Shown here one piece after another: positions 53,834-63,714 of a stretch of DNA of 64,000 nt. The stretch covers positions 1 to 64,000 of the forward strand of contig JAGBEG010000012.1 in the NCBI GenBank assembly GCA_017937095.1, given 5' to 3'. Both the position numbers and the translations under genes were made by a program. A model generated the notes under the pieces. The model ran no database searches and had not been told where the DNA came from. It saw only the letters and a list, made by a program, of their open reading frames with translations. The DNA comes from Roseburia sp. (GTDB lineage Bacteria > Bacillota > Clostridia > Lachnospirales > Lachnospiraceae). Position 1 is the first letter of the stretch. Every line of letters starts with the position of its first letter.

Positions 53834-54433
53834 TTACATTTTCGGCATTGGCGCATCATAGCAGCCCAGTTTATGAAAATTATACCATTCAACGATTTTT
53901 TCTTCCGATGCAATATTTAAGGCAAGCAATACTTCCCTTGCAAATTCCAATGCCGCGGTTCCGTTCGCAGTAATCATTTTCCCGTCTCTTACAGCCTGTG
54001 CCATCCTGTAATTTTCTGCTCCCTCATACGCCGTTCCCGCCCATTGTTCCATATCATGCAAATCATTAGCAGTATGCTTTACCCGATTTAGTACACCAAG
54101 CGTTCCTAAAAAGGCTGCTGCATCGCAGATGCCACCCAGAACTTTTCCTTTATCAACGCAGTTTTCTACCAAAGCTTTTATCTGTTTCGCATTTTCATTT
54201 CTCCATGTCATTCCCCCAATCAAAATCAAGGCTTCGAAATCGGCAGGAATGGAGTAAATGTCATAATCGGGCACAATATGAAATCCACCAATGGATGAAA
54301 TCATCTCTTTTGTGAGAGATACGGTTTTTACCTCATACTTATCTTGCCCTAACATATTAATTGCGGACGACAGATAGGCCGCTTCCCAATCTGCGTATTG
54401 TTCTAAAACAACGAACAAAATTATTCTTTTCAT
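53834..54433 (-). CDS. DJ-1/PfpI-family protein
   Basis: 199 residues. Nucleophile elbow VLGGICDAAAFLG with Cys near residue 98, and the family strand EALILIGGMTW. Often annotated as glutamine amidotransferase-like; actual role may be glyoxalase, chaperone or peptidase-like. 12 bases after the acetyltransferase gene, so co-transcribed. Confidence 0.87.
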   Translation of the reverse strand: MKRIILFVVLEQYADWEAAYLSSAINMLGQDKYEVKTVSLTKEMISSIGGFHIVPDYDIYSIPADFEALILIGGMTWRNENAKQIKALVENCVDKGKVLGGICDAAAFLGTLGVLNRVKHTANDLHDMEQWAGTAYEGAENYRMAQAVRDGKMITANGTAALEFAREVLLALNIASEEKIVEWYNFHKLGCYDAPMPKM

Positions 54434-54445
54434 AACGCTTCCCCC

Positions 54446-55012
54446 CTATCCCGCACAAATACACCAATAATCCCCATAAACCGTTCCGTCATGTCCCACG
54501 ACCTTCTGTGCGGATTTTTCAAAGCCCATCTTCTTCAATGCAGTGATTCTTTCCACCGCATAAATCGGCGCTTTTGTTGCGATCATCTTACATTCAAAAA
54601 GCCCATAAGCAGGTTCTATGATGACAGAAAGAATCTCACAGAGAACCTCCTCACACTCATATTTACTTCCGACGTCCAGTCTTAAAATTCCGCAGTCATG
54701 AAAGAAATCCTCCGACACACGGTGGAACAATTCGATTGTCCCGATTGCCGTATCGCTGTCTTTCTCAACAATCGCAAACCTCACAAAGCCCCTGTTCTCA
54801 TACTCCATAAGCCAATACCGGATTGCCTCCCGCATCCCCTCTGCCGTAGGATAATAAAAATTGTCTCCGTGACAGTTATCGCTGTTGAAAAACGGGAGCG
54901 CAAATTTATCGCCGTAAACCTTCCGCAAATCCTCTGCGTCGCTCTCCGCCACCAGCCGCAGCCGATAATTTTCATTTTCCAGTGTCGGGCATGTCTCATA
55001 TACGTTACTCAT
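54446..55012 (-). CDS. GNAT-family N-acetyltransferase (RimJ/RimL-like)
   Basis: 188 residues. LENENYRLRLVAESDAEDL start as in RimL-type proteins, FVRFAIVEKDSDTAIGTIEL, GILRLDVGSKYECEEV and MIATKAPIYAVERITALKKMGF. The glycine-rich CoA loop is poor (KYECEE where QxxGxG is expected), so acetyl-CoA binding may differ. Target unknown. Confidence 0.78.
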   Translation of the reverse strand: MSNVYETCPTLENENYRLRLVAESDAEDLRKVYGDKFALPFFNSDNCHGDNFYYPTAEGMREAIRYWLMEYENRGFVRFAIVEKDSDTAIGTIELFHRVSEDFFHDCGILRLDVGSKYECEEVLCEILSVIIEPAYGLFECKMIATKAPIYAVERITALKKMGFEKSAQKVVGHDGTVYGDYWCICAG

Positions 55013-55068
55013 ATTTTCCTCCTTATGTGTACACTTTTGTAGTTTCGCTAAATATGCTATATGATTTT

Positions 55069-55983
55069 TCAGCCTTTCTCCTCATATTCTTCGATTACCA
55101 TATTACAGGTTTCTAACATACGTTCTACCAGACGCATCGGTTCTAACACTCTTACATCGCTTCCGAGAGATAACAGGAACCCATACCAGAACGTCTCGCC
55201 CTCCGGCACGGTAAAGCAGTATTCAAAGTCGCCGTTTTCGTATTCCTTTATAAACGTACCGTTTAAGTATTCTTTGCACTTTGCCTTTACCTTCTGTTTT
55301 CCCCGGAGCCTGACTGTAATCAGCTTCTCTGCATTCTTTTCACCAATGTGTTCTTCCCACGAAGTATGCTCCTTCACGCAGTCCTTGTCCGTAATCACGA
55401 TATGTTCCATGCGGATCAATTTGAACATACAGTAATCCTGATACTTTTCATAATATCCGATCAGATACCAGCCGTACCATTTGTAAATGATGCCCGCCGG
55501 TTCCACCAGCCGCTCCTTCACTTCGTTTGCCTGATTCGTGTATGTAAACCGTACCTGTTTCTTTTGTCTGATTGCCTCCTCCAACAGCCGAATCCACCCA
55601 TTGATTTCCTGATTTTCTCCCGCAACACCAAAATCCACATTCACAATCCCCGGCTTTGCATCTGCCAGAAATTCCATCTTATCAAGGGTGCGCTCTATGC
55701 CTTTATTGGCGTGCGCACTCGCGAGACTTTTTAGGGCAGCCACGATAAAATCATAATCCTCGCTGCTTGCGGGCTGTTTTTCCATGACATAGGTATCTAA
55801 AATCTCATAGCCGCCCTCTGCGCCGCAAGTCGATACAATTGGGATTCCCGCCTGCCCTAAAGCGTCGATATCGCGCATGATGGTTCGCGGCGAGACCTCA
55901 AAGTGCTCCGCCAGCTTCTGCGCGGATGTTCTCCCATGATTCAGTAAATAAATGGTGATAGCCATAAGACGGTCAATCTTCAT
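55069..55983 (-). CDS. YafY-family HTH/WYL regulator
   Basis: 304 residues: N-terminal winged helix (LAEHFEVSPRTIMRDIDAL), a WYL domain (RFTYTNQANEVKERLVEPAG, then WYLIGYYEKYQDYCMFKL) and a WCX-type C-terminal part. Ligand unknown. Start 55983 behind GGGAGG. Neighbouring GNAT/DJ-1 genes on the same strand are possible targets. Confidence 0.88.
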   Translation of the reverse strand: MKIDRLMAITIYLLNHGRTSAQKLAEHFEVSPRTIMRDIDALGQAGIPIVSTCGAEGGYEILDTYVMEKQPASSEDYDFIVAALKSLASAHANKGIERTLDKMEFLADAKPGIVNVDFGVAGENQEINGWIRLLEEAIRQKKQVRFTYTNQANEVKERLVEPAGIIYKWYGWYLIGYYEKYQDYCMFKLIRMEHIVITDKDCVKEHTSWEEHIGEKNAEKLITVRLRGKQKVKAKCKEYLNGTFIKEYENGDFEYCFTVPEGETFWYGFLLSLGSDVRVLEPMRLVERMLETCNMVIEEYEEKG

Positions 55984-56011
55984 GTGTCCTCCCTTCGGTT
56001 TCCAGCATAAC

Positions 56012-56047
56012 AAAAGAACTATGACAACATTATGTCATAGTTCTTTT
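56012..56047 (-). terminator. Terminator of the rhamnosidase operon
   Basis: AAAAGAACTATGACA / TGTCATAGTTCTTTT, 15 perfect pairs with loop ACATTA. It lies downstream of the rhamnosidase stop on the minus strand and 29 bases before the WYL regulator start, so it could double as an operator. Confidence 0.75.
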
Positions 56048-56117
56048 ACTTTAACAATCTTTCTATGTTTCACATATATTCTCCGGTCTTGCTCTATGTT
56101 CCGGCTCATCCCGTTCC

Positions 56118-58652
56118 CTAAAAATTGTAGCGCCCCGCCGAAACCTTTTCTGTCCTTCCATCCGGCAGGATAATATCTGCCTGCGTATTCGCCGGAATCT
56201 GTATCTCATAGGTGACGGTATCGCCGTCGTATTTCCAGCCGCTCACAATCTCACCGAGCGGCGAATCATAGACGGCTCTTGCATATTTCAACGCGGGGGA
56301 CGGCTGCGGTCTGATCGTGATTCTGCCGTTTTCCACATGAATCCCGCAGACCCCCGAAAACAGCCAGCCTGTAACCGCACCCTTAGAGTAATGGTTGAGG
56401 GACGCGGACGGCTCTCCCTTTTCATTGATTCCGTCCCAGTTCTCCCATATGGTGGTCGCACCTTTTTTTACCTGATACAGCCAGCCCGGCATCGTATCCT
56501 GCAGCAGGACTCTGTATGCCGTTTCCGTATATCCGCAATCAGCCAGAACCTTACAGAGCGACGGCGTGGACAGAAAGCCCGTATTCAGATGATAATTTTT
56601 TTCTATCACCAGTTGATTCAGATCCTGCGCCGCCTGTTTCTTTTCATCCTCCTCCAGAAGGTCAAATATAAGCGCGCGGACATATTCCGCCTGTCGGTCG
56701 GACACGATTCTGCCGTTTTCCAATGCAATATGCCGATATGCCATCCGCGCTTTTCCGGCGGTATCGGCATACCTCTTCGCATCCTCCGTTTTTCCGAGAA
56801 TCTCTGCAATTTCCGCAAGCATCCTTCCCGACTGCGCATAATACGCGGTCGCGACCTTTCCCTGCGGAGTGCGCATCGCAGACGTGCTTTCCACATCCGG
56901 CTCGCACCACTCGCCGTAATCGATTCCCGTCTCTATCGTGTAGTTCCGGTACGGATTCCGTTTCAGGCGTTTGACGGGATTTAGCGGTCTTTGCTTTGCC
57001 CGTTTCTCCAAAAAGGCGTACCATTTCTGCATCATCTCATAGTTTTCTTCCAGTATGCGCCTGTCCTGATATCTCTTATACAGCACATACGGAACGATGA
57101 TACACGCATCTCCCCATCCCACAGAGCCAGCCAGAAGCTTTGAGAAATAGCCCGGTTCATTGTTGCGCGGCGCGATATTGGCTATCTTTCCGTCCGGATA
57201 CTGCGCGAGGCGGCATTCCGCCAGCCATTTGCGGATGACGGGATAGCAGTCCGCCAGATAGATTCCGGTATCGGCAAACACCCCCATGTCTCCGGTCCAT
57301 GCCGCCCGCTCCCTCGTCGGGCAATCCGTCGGCACATCGCAGAAATTCGATTTCTGGCTCCAGATACTATTCTGCACCAGCTTATTGACATCTTCGTTTG
57401 AACAGGTAAAACTTCCCGTCTGCTCCATGTCCGAATAGACCGCAATCGAGGTAAATTCCGCGTCCGTCAGATCTACATCGCCTTCCACCTTCGCATAGCG
57501 GAAACCCCAGATGGTAAATCTGGACTTATAATGATTTTCCCCTTCCTTACAAATATAGGTCACCCGCTGGTTCGTACCGCCCTCCTTATGACGTTTGCGG
57601 TCCTGAAAATTCTCCTGTGTAAAATTTCCGTTCTCGTCAAGCGTTTCCCCGTGGCTTAGGATCAATTTCTGTCCCGCATGGGCAAAAACGGTGAACTCCA
57701 CATAGCCCGCGAGATTCTGTCCGTAATCAATGACCGTCTCACCGTTTGGCGTTTTTATGATCCTGCCCCGAAAACGCTCCGCCTCGGTAACCGGCACGCA
57801 GTTCGCACAGACGAGTTTCTCCGTGCCAAAGTCTTCGATCTTCACCGCATGGTAATCCGCAATTTCTTCCATACGGGCGTCGATGACCTCTCCCTGCTGC
57901 ATATCATTTTCACGAATCGGACCGGATTGTGACGCCTGCCAGTTTTCATCGGAAATACAGACGATCGCACCGTCCACCTCCAATTGAAAGAAAAGCGCCA
58001 CATCCTCCCCGTACAGGTTTCTGTTTCCGTCCACGCCGGAAACGCTTCTGTACCATCCATCCCCCAGAATAACGGAAACCTCGTTATAGCCTTCCTCTAA
58101 CAGGTCCGTTACATCATAAGTCTGATAGGCAAGCCTTTTGTCATAATCATATGAACCCGGCGCCAGGACAAAATTCCCCACTCTCCTGCCGTTGAGATAC
58201 GCTTCATATAATCCGTGACAGGTAATGTAGAGCCTTGCACATTTTCCCTTCCGTGCCTGAAAGGATGTCCTAAGATAGCTTGCCGGCCTATGCGCCTGCG
58301 GGTCGCAGGTCAGCTCCGGGTTGATCCATTTCGCCTTAAAAAGCGACCGATCCGTGATGCCGATTTCAAAAACGGCTGTCTCGCTCCATTCTCCCGGAAT
58401 ATCATTTTCATCCCACAGGCGCACTTTCCATACGACCTGCTGCTTACTTTCCGCAGGCTTTTCCAAAACGGCGCTCATTCGGTCCGTCCGTACTTTTCCG
58501 CTGTTCCAGAAGCCCATCCCGCCGCTTGCCGCCTCGATTTCATAGGCAGTCTGCTTTTTTCCGTCCGTACAGTTCCATGAAAGATACGGATTTACAATAT
58601 CGATTCCAATGGGATTTCTCATATGTTCTGTTTTCAAATTGATTGCCCGCAT
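56118..58652 (-). CDS. Alpha-L-rhamnosidase (GH78)
   Basis: 844 residues, no signal peptide. Two beta-sandwich domains (YLRTSFQARKGKCARLYIT; LILSHGETLDENGNF) precede the (alpha/alpha)6 barrel, whose catalytic block is CDVPTDCPTRERAAWTGDM, followed by the GH78 end TTIWENWDGI and HYSKGAVTGWLF. Releases rhamnose from glycosides such as plant flavonoids or pectin fragments. Last gene of the operon. Confidence 0.92.
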   Translation of the reverse strand: MRAINLKTEHMRNPIGIDIVNPYLSWNCTDGKKQTAYEIEAASGGMGFWNSGKVRTDRMSAVLEKPAESKQQVVWKVRLWDENDIPGEWSETAVFEIGITDRSLFKAKWINPELTCDPQAHRPASYLRTSFQARKGKCARLYITCHGLYEAYLNGRRVGNFVLAPGSYDYDKRLAYQTYDVTDLLEEGYNEVSVILGDGWYRSVSGVDGNRNLYGEDVALFFQLEVDGAIVCISDENWQASQSGPIRENDMQQGEVIDARMEEIADYHAVKIEDFGTEKLVCANCVPVTEAERFRGRIIKTPNGETVIDYGQNLAGYVEFTVFAHAGQKLILSHGETLDENGNFTQENFQDRKRHKEGGTNQRVTYICKEGENHYKSRFTIWGFRYAKVEGDVDLTDAEFTSIAVYSDMEQTGSFTCSNEDVNKLVQNSIWSQKSNFCDVPTDCPTRERAAWTGDMGVFADTGIYLADCYPVIRKWLAECRLAQYPDGKIANIAPRNNEPGYFSKLLAGSVGWGDACIIVPYVLYKRYQDRRILEENYEMMQKWYAFLEKRAKQRPLNPVKRLKRNPYRNYTIETGIDYGEWCEPDVESTSAMRTPQGKVATAYYAQSGRMLAEIAEILGKTEDAKRYADTAGKARMAYRHIALENGRIVSDRQAEYVRALIFDLLEEDEKKQAAQDLNQLVIEKNYHLNTGFLSTPSLCKVLADCGYTETAYRVLLQDTMPGWLYQVKKGATTIWENWDGINEKGEPSASLNHYSKGAVTGWLFSGVCGIHVENGRITIRPQPSPALKYARAVYDSPLGEIVSGWKYDGDTVTYEIQIPANTQADIILPDGRTEKVSAGRYNF

Positions 58653-58672
58653 ACTGTTTTTCCCTTTCCATA

Positions 58673-59521
58673 CTATACGTATCGGTTCATAAACTCCGCC
58701 GAAAGCTCCAATGACTTCACCGGGGATTTCTCCACCCAGTTCTTATGGCTCTCTAAAATCACCGCATCCACGCCGTTCTTTTTCGCCTGCTCCACCATAG
58801 CGGTCAGATTCATGTTGCCGTAGCCAAGCTCCATGCTGTCTGACTGTAAGATCGGCGTCATAGACGCGCCGCAAATCCTCGTCCCCCGGTCATTGATATG
58901 ATAGAGTTTCATACGCTCCCCGAGCTGCTTCATCAGATCGAGTGCATCCACGCCCGCCTCTGTGGGCCAATAGGAATCGAGTTCAAAATTCACACATGAA
59001 GGATCCGTCTCTTCCAAAAGCATCCGGTATGCCGTCTTTTGCGGCTCCACCTTGCGGAACTCACTGTTGTGATTATGATAGAGCAGCTTTACTCCCCCTT
59101 CCCAAAGACGCCTGCCGGCTTCATTCAAATTCTGCGCCAGCTCTGCAACCGCCGTCCGGTCGGAATAATCAAAGCGGTACATTCCGGTAACTACAACATA
59201 TTCCGTGCCATACATCTGCGCCTCTGCGATGACAACGTCCGGGTCGCGCCGGATGCTGCCGAGATCCTCATGGACGCTGACCACGCAAAGTCCGGCATCC
59301 CGCACGAGCGCTGCCCAATCCAGCTTTCCGCCCTTCCCCACAGGCATTCCTGCCATCTTTGTCAGCATACGTACTACAAAAGGTGTCTGTTTGATCATAA
59401 ACCCGTTCAATTCAATTCCTTCGTAACCCGCGTTTTTTATTGCGCGCAGCGTCTCCGCCGCCCTTTTCTCCGTTCCGGTCACGGTTCCCAGCATAATCTG
59501 CTGTACTGCTTTTATCGGCAT
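58673..59521 (-). CDS. Sugar phosphate isomerase/epimerase (AP-endonuclease-2-like TIM barrel)
   Basis: 282 residues. Metal ligands appear as YEGIELNGF, LLYHNHNSEF, NFELDSYW and LYHINDRG, VDAVILESHKN. Member of the xylose-isomerase-like family; in this operon perhaps an isomerase or a keto-glycoside-processing enzyme. 20 bases before the rhamnosidase. Confidence 0.83.
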   Translation of the reverse strand: MPIKAVQQIMLGTVTGTEKRAAETLRAIKNAGYEGIELNGFMIKQTPFVVRMLTKMAGMPVGKGGKLDWAALVRDAGLCVVSVHEDLGSIRRDPDVVIAEAQMYGTEYVVVTGMYRFDYSDRTAVAELAQNLNEAGRRLWEGGVKLLYHNHNSEFRKVEPQKTAYRMLLEETDPSCVNFELDSYWPTEAGVDALDLMKQLGERMKLYHINDRGTRICGASMTPILQSDSMELGYGNMNLTAMVEQAKKNGVDAVILESHKNWVEKSPVKSLELSAEFMNRYV

Positions 59522-59550
59522 TTTCGCACCTCTCTTCCGCTCATTTCCTG

Positions 59551-61908
59551 TTACGCTTCTGTCCTTTTTATTTTCTGCAATGCACTGTTCAATTCCCGGA
59601 TCTGTTCTGCGGAAACCGCATCCCCTGCCTGTTTTAAGAGGCTTTGCAGTGTCATGCGTCCCATCATCCGCTGCAACGCGGGATTGTCCTTCACACTGTC
59701 CGCCACATCGCCTCTCGATGATGCCGCCTTAGCCATCACCTTCTGCACCAGTGCATTCGCCTCCGGGTTCTGCGCCAGCTCCGCCATCGTATCGGAAACA
59801 GAATAGCAGTCCGGGTTGAACTCCTCTTTGTCAAACCAATTAACTACATTTCCCTGTTTGTTATAAATATAGTCCGGGTTCTCCTCCTGTACCTTCCGCA
59901 CACAGATTGCGGTGATGCCTCCCGCGTCCTTCCGGCTTTCTCCTTCCGTCTCAGTCCGTCCGCTGCCGCAGTTCGGCTTTGACGCCGGACTGTTCAAAGC
60001 TTCTCCCCCGGCGATTCTTGCCTCGATGCGGTGCTCTCCCGCAATCGGCACCATAAAGCGGAACACATAATTCCCCTGCTTCGTCTCAAATTCCTTTCCG
60101 TCCACAAGAAGCGTTACCTCCGGCTGATTGGAGTAAACTTTGATCTCCGTGACCGCCTCCGTGCGGTCTGTACGCCGGCTTCCGCAGATATGTACGAAGG
60201 CATCCTTCTGATTCCAGTGCGCCTTATACAGATAAAACGCGTCTTTCTTTAACTTCCGGTCAAAAGTCACCAGACCTTTCTGGTTCTCGCCGTGCTTTCC
60301 GCCTTCATCCCGCCCGTCAGCGGCAAAATCGAACAGATTCCACACATGGGTCGCCCAGAGCCACGGTCTTTTTTCAATCATATCAATCATGTGCTCATGA
60401 TAGACGGTCTGGTAGCTCTCGGTATAGTCTCCCCGCTCCGGCTCTGCCGCCTGATACTGCGGGTTCGCATCCGCGCCGTACTCGGAAAGACCGATACAGC
60501 GTGCGGGGTATTTTGCATGATACTCGTCAAAGAACTGCTCATTTTGTTCCAGCTCTCCCAGATACCATCCGAAATACAGGTTGTAACTGCTTACATCCGG
60601 AACTTCCAAAAGCGGGCTGTCCGTTTCGAGCATAAACACATTCGCCATCGTGGTAAGACGGGTCGCATCCAGACGATGGCACAAAGCATTTAACAGACGG
60701 TGATTTTCCAGCAAGTCCTCATCCACCGCGCTTGCCGCCGTAATCTCATTGGAAAGTCCCCACACCACAATACTTGGATGGTTGTAGTTCTGTGCGACCA
60801 GTTCTTCCATCTGGGAGAGCGTATTTTCCCTTCCGTTTTTCATATGCATAGTGATATACGGAATCTCTGCCCACACGATGATGCCTTCCTCATCACAGAG
60901 GTCATAAAATTCCTGCGCGTGCTGATAATGAGCGAGACGCAGGGTATTCGCTCCGATTTCTTTTACAAGCTCCATATCCTTCCGGTGCATTTCCACAGTG
61001 AGGGCGTTTCCCGCTCCTTTGCGGTCCTGATGCCGGCTGACACCGCGCAGCGGATAGAGGCGTCCGTTTAACAGAAAGCCCTTCTGCGGATCGACTGCAA
61101 AGCTCCGGCAGCCGAAACGCGTCTCAACGGCATCGCCGCTTTCCAGCTCCGCCCGCGCAGTGTAGAGATACGGATCGTTCACACCGTCCCAGAGATGCAC
61201 ATCCGCTATCGCAAATTCCGCTTTCCCGTAACCATCCTCCAGCACGGCGTTTTTTGTCTGTCCTGCCACCGTAAGCTTTACATTCTCCGCCGGTCCACTG
61301 ACCCAGACCTCCACTGTCACGACCGCGTCACCTTTCCCTGTGTCAGCCGTTCCGCCATGCCCCGCCGCTTTTTCTTTGGTATTTTCCCGAAGCGTCACCT
61401 TCGGAGTCACTTTTATCCCCTTTGTACCGCAGTAATCCATATCAAAATGCGCCTCCGGCACAACGATAAGCTTCACGTCACGATATAGTCCGCCATAAAA
61501 AGTGAAATCTGCCGACTGCGGGTAAACGCGGTCATTGCCGGAGTTGTCCACAGATACCGCCAGTACATTTTCCTCTTTTACATGATCCGTAATATCCACA
61601 CGAAACGCAGAGTAACCGCCTTCGTGATGCGCCAGTTTCTCCCCGTTCAGATAGACCTCCGCCGTCATGGCGGCGCCGTCAAATTCCAGATATGCCCTTT
61701 CCCCGTCAGACAATTCCAGACAGGAAAGCCTGCGGACATACCAGCAGGTTCCCCTGTAATAATCATTTCCGCCGTCCTGACCGTCGACGGCATTCCATGT
61801 ATGCGGCAGCGTGACCGGCTCTCCTTTTGCACGCGCCGCTTCGTCTGCGTTATGTGCAGACCGTACAAATGTCCAGTCTGCATCAAGCAATGTAGTTTTT
61901 CGATTCAT
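59551..61908 (-). CDS. GH2 glycoside hydrolase (beta-galactosidase-like)
   Basis: 785 residues, no signal peptide. GH2 sugar-binding domain (TLPHTWNAVDGQDGGNDYYR), immunoglobulin-like domain, TIM barrel with acid/base WGLSNEITA and nucleophile GLSEYGAD. A C-terminal extension of about 110 residues (SDTMAELAQNPEANALVQKV, helical) is unusual for the family. Intracellular, so it acts on imported oligosaccharide. Specificity could be galactosidase, glucuronidase or other. Confidence 0.88.
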   Translation of the reverse strand: MNRKTTLLDADWTFVRSAHNADEAARAKGEPVTLPHTWNAVDGQDGGNDYYRGTCWYVRRLSCLELSDGERAYLEFDGAAMTAEVYLNGEKLAHHEGGYSAFRVDITDHVKEENVLAVSVDNSGNDRVYPQSADFTFYGGLYRDVKLIVVPEAHFDMDYCGTKGIKVTPKVTLRENTKEKAAGHGGTADTGKGDAVVTVEVWVSGPAENVKLTVAGQTKNAVLEDGYGKAEFAIADVHLWDGVNDPYLYTARAELESGDAVETRFGCRSFAVDPQKGFLLNGRLYPLRGVSRHQDRKGAGNALTVEMHRKDMELVKEIGANTLRLAHYQHAQEFYDLCDEEGIIVWAEIPYITMHMKNGRENTLSQMEELVAQNYNHPSIVVWGLSNEITAASAVDEDLLENHRLLNALCHRLDATRLTTMANVFMLETDSPLLEVPDVSSYNLYFGWYLGELEQNEQFFDEYHAKYPARCIGLSEYGADANPQYQAAEPERGDYTESYQTVYHEHMIDMIEKRPWLWATHVWNLFDFAADGRDEGGKHGENQKGLVTFDRKLKKDAFYLYKAHWNQKDAFVHICGSRRTDRTEAVTEIKVYSNQPEVTLLVDGKEFETKQGNYVFRFMVPIAGEHRIEARIAGGEALNSPASKPNCGSGRTETEGESRKDAGGITAICVRKVQEENPDYIYNKQGNVVNWFDKEEFNPDCYSVSDTMAELAQNPEANALVQKVMAKAASSRGDVADSVKDNPALQRMMGRMTLQSLLKQAGDAVSAEQIRELNSALQKIKRTEA

Positions 61909-61928
61909 TGTAGTTTCTCCCTCGTATC

Positions 61929-63419
61929 TTATTTGTAATCATTTAAGAACTCCGCCCTTGCAAGCTTCTTTTTCTCGCTGATGCTCCTTTGTACCTCCAC
62001 CATCTTTTCCTTAGACAACGGACTGTACCGCATTGCGCAGAGCGTGCATACCCAGCCGATGATCGGCAGACCGAAGTAAAGCGACATCGTCAGCCAGAAA
62101 ATCTGCGGCGTAGAAGGGTCCGTAGGCTGCGGCATGGTATTGGTATAGCCGATCAGCGCCACCGCTCCGGTCGCAATCAGCGCACTGAGAGAAGATACCA
62201 GCTTGTCCACAAAACTGTAGGTCGCTGTCACTGCCGCCGGAAGATATTTGCCGCTCCGGTCCAGTTCATAATCAATGATATCCGCCATCATTGCGTTGCT
62301 GGACATGGTAATGCACATCTTAGACCCGTTCAGCAGCAGCGTCAGGATCACATAGCCGACCATCGCAGGAACCGCTGTGGCAATCAGCGTCGGATCAATG
62401 AAGATAAACAATACGACCGTCACTGCGGCAACCGTCATCGCCACATAGGTCCATGTCACCATAGACTCCCTGTTTCCGTGCTTTCCGGCATACTTACCCC
62501 CTATTACCGCGAAAATAATGGACGGCAGCATACCGATTACACTTAAGATCGTGCCAAGCTGCATATCTCCGATAATGATTCCGAAAAGCATTGTAGTAAT
62601 GATGGTCTGGCTCGCAGTCTGGCTTGCGATCTTGTCGGACGCAGCCGCAACAATATAGGTCTGCAGCGCCTTGTTGGATTTTAACAATGCCCACATATCC
62701 TTAAACTTCACAGGTTTCTGTCTGCTCGCAGCGCTGATGCCGTTAAAATTCTCAGGCTTGTCAAAAGCGAATACCCCAATACAGCACATGACATAAGAAA
62801 GCGCGGATACGCTCAAGCAGACCTTGCATGCCGCCGCCAGCATTCCCAGATTATATTCATTGCCAAAACGCGGAAGCAGGATGACCGTCAGCGCAATATT
62901 AAGTATCATCGGAATCAGGTAGTTGAATACGGTATTCCACACTCCGACCATCGGACGCTGCTTCGGGTCGTTTGTCAGAACAGGCGCTATGATCTGCCCG
63001 GTCACATTGCAGAGCGTATAACCGATGATATACAGCAGATAAAGAATTACGAACGTCAATATTCCAAAGCCTTTTCCGCTCGCCCAGCAATACATGATAT
63101 AGACTGCCAGCGCCTCAATCGCCCAGCCGATTCCCATCAGAATCCGTATTTTACCGAATCTGGTATTCGTCTTGTCAATCAGTATGGCAATGATCGGGTC
63201 CGTGACCCCGTCAAAAATTCTTGTTGCCGTTAAGATGATCCCGACTACCGCCGTCGCAATTCCATAGCCTGCATTGGCGATATAGCTTGCCAGCCCCAGC
63301 AGGATATAAAAACTCGTGCCGATTCCCGCATTAAACGAACACAGAATAATCTGCCATGTCTTCGCCCGGCGGTAGGATACGCCGTCGTTCTCATTTTGAT
63401 TTACGTTTGTCTTTGACAT
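61929..63419 (-). CDS. GPH/MelB-type sugar:cation symporter
   Basis: 496 residues, twelve hydrophobic spans. GPH signatures: GIGTSFYILLGLASYIANAG, TRIFDGVTDPIIAILIDKTN, RFGKIRILMGI and MMADIIDYELDRSGKYLPA. Would import the rhamnose- or galactose-containing glycoside used by the three enzymes behind it. First gene of the operon; 21 bases before GH2. Confidence 0.9.
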   Translation of the reverse strand: MSKTNVNQNENDGVSYRRAKTWQIILCSFNAGIGTSFYILLGLASYIANAGYGIATAVVGIILTATRIFDGVTDPIIAILIDKTNTRFGKIRILMGIGWAIEALAVYIMYCWASGKGFGILTFVILYLLYIIGYTLCNVTGQIIAPVLTNDPKQRPMVGVWNTVFNYLIPMILNIALTVILLPRFGNEYNLGMLAAACKVCLSVSALSYVMCCIGVFAFDKPENFNGISAASRQKPVKFKDMWALLKSNKALQTYIVAAASDKIASQTASQTIITTMLFGIIIGDMQLGTILSVIGMLPSIIFAVIGGKYAGKHGNRESMVTWTYVAMTVAAVTVVLFIFIDPTLIATAVPAMVGYVILTLLLNGSKMCITMSSNAMMADIIDYELDRSGKYLPAAVTATYSFVDKLVSSLSALIATGAVALIGYTNTMPQPTDPSTPQIFWLTMSLYFGLPIIGWVCTLCAMRYSPLSKEKMVEVQRSISEKKKLARAEFLNDYK

Positions 63420-63714
63420 AAAAAACCTCCTCCTGATATTTATGAGATACTGCGGTGTGCCAGTTCCTTGCAGTACTCCTCTACCGTTTTTTACATGCCC
63501 TAATTCTATCCGGTATTTCTTTTTTCTGCGTTTACATTTTCGTTCTGATGTTATAAAATTAATCTATATATTTGATATATCATTTATTTTCAAACATAAA
63601 CACTAATTTTTAAACGCATTATCTTGTCTCCTGCGCTATAGTTGAATCAGAAAACATCTGACACCGGCATACCATATCATCAGCGCCGGTGCAGGGAAAC
63701 GGAGGCATTACAAT
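63420..63714. promoter_or_regulatory. Divergent control region between the symporter and GH1 genes
   Basis: AT-rich stretch at 63535-63620 with TTGATATATCA-like symmetry, a TATAGT (63637-63642) as -10 candidate for GH1, and CACCGGC...GCCGGTG arms (about 63662-63691) in the GH1 leader. No regulator gene for either operon is in the window. Confidence 0.35.
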
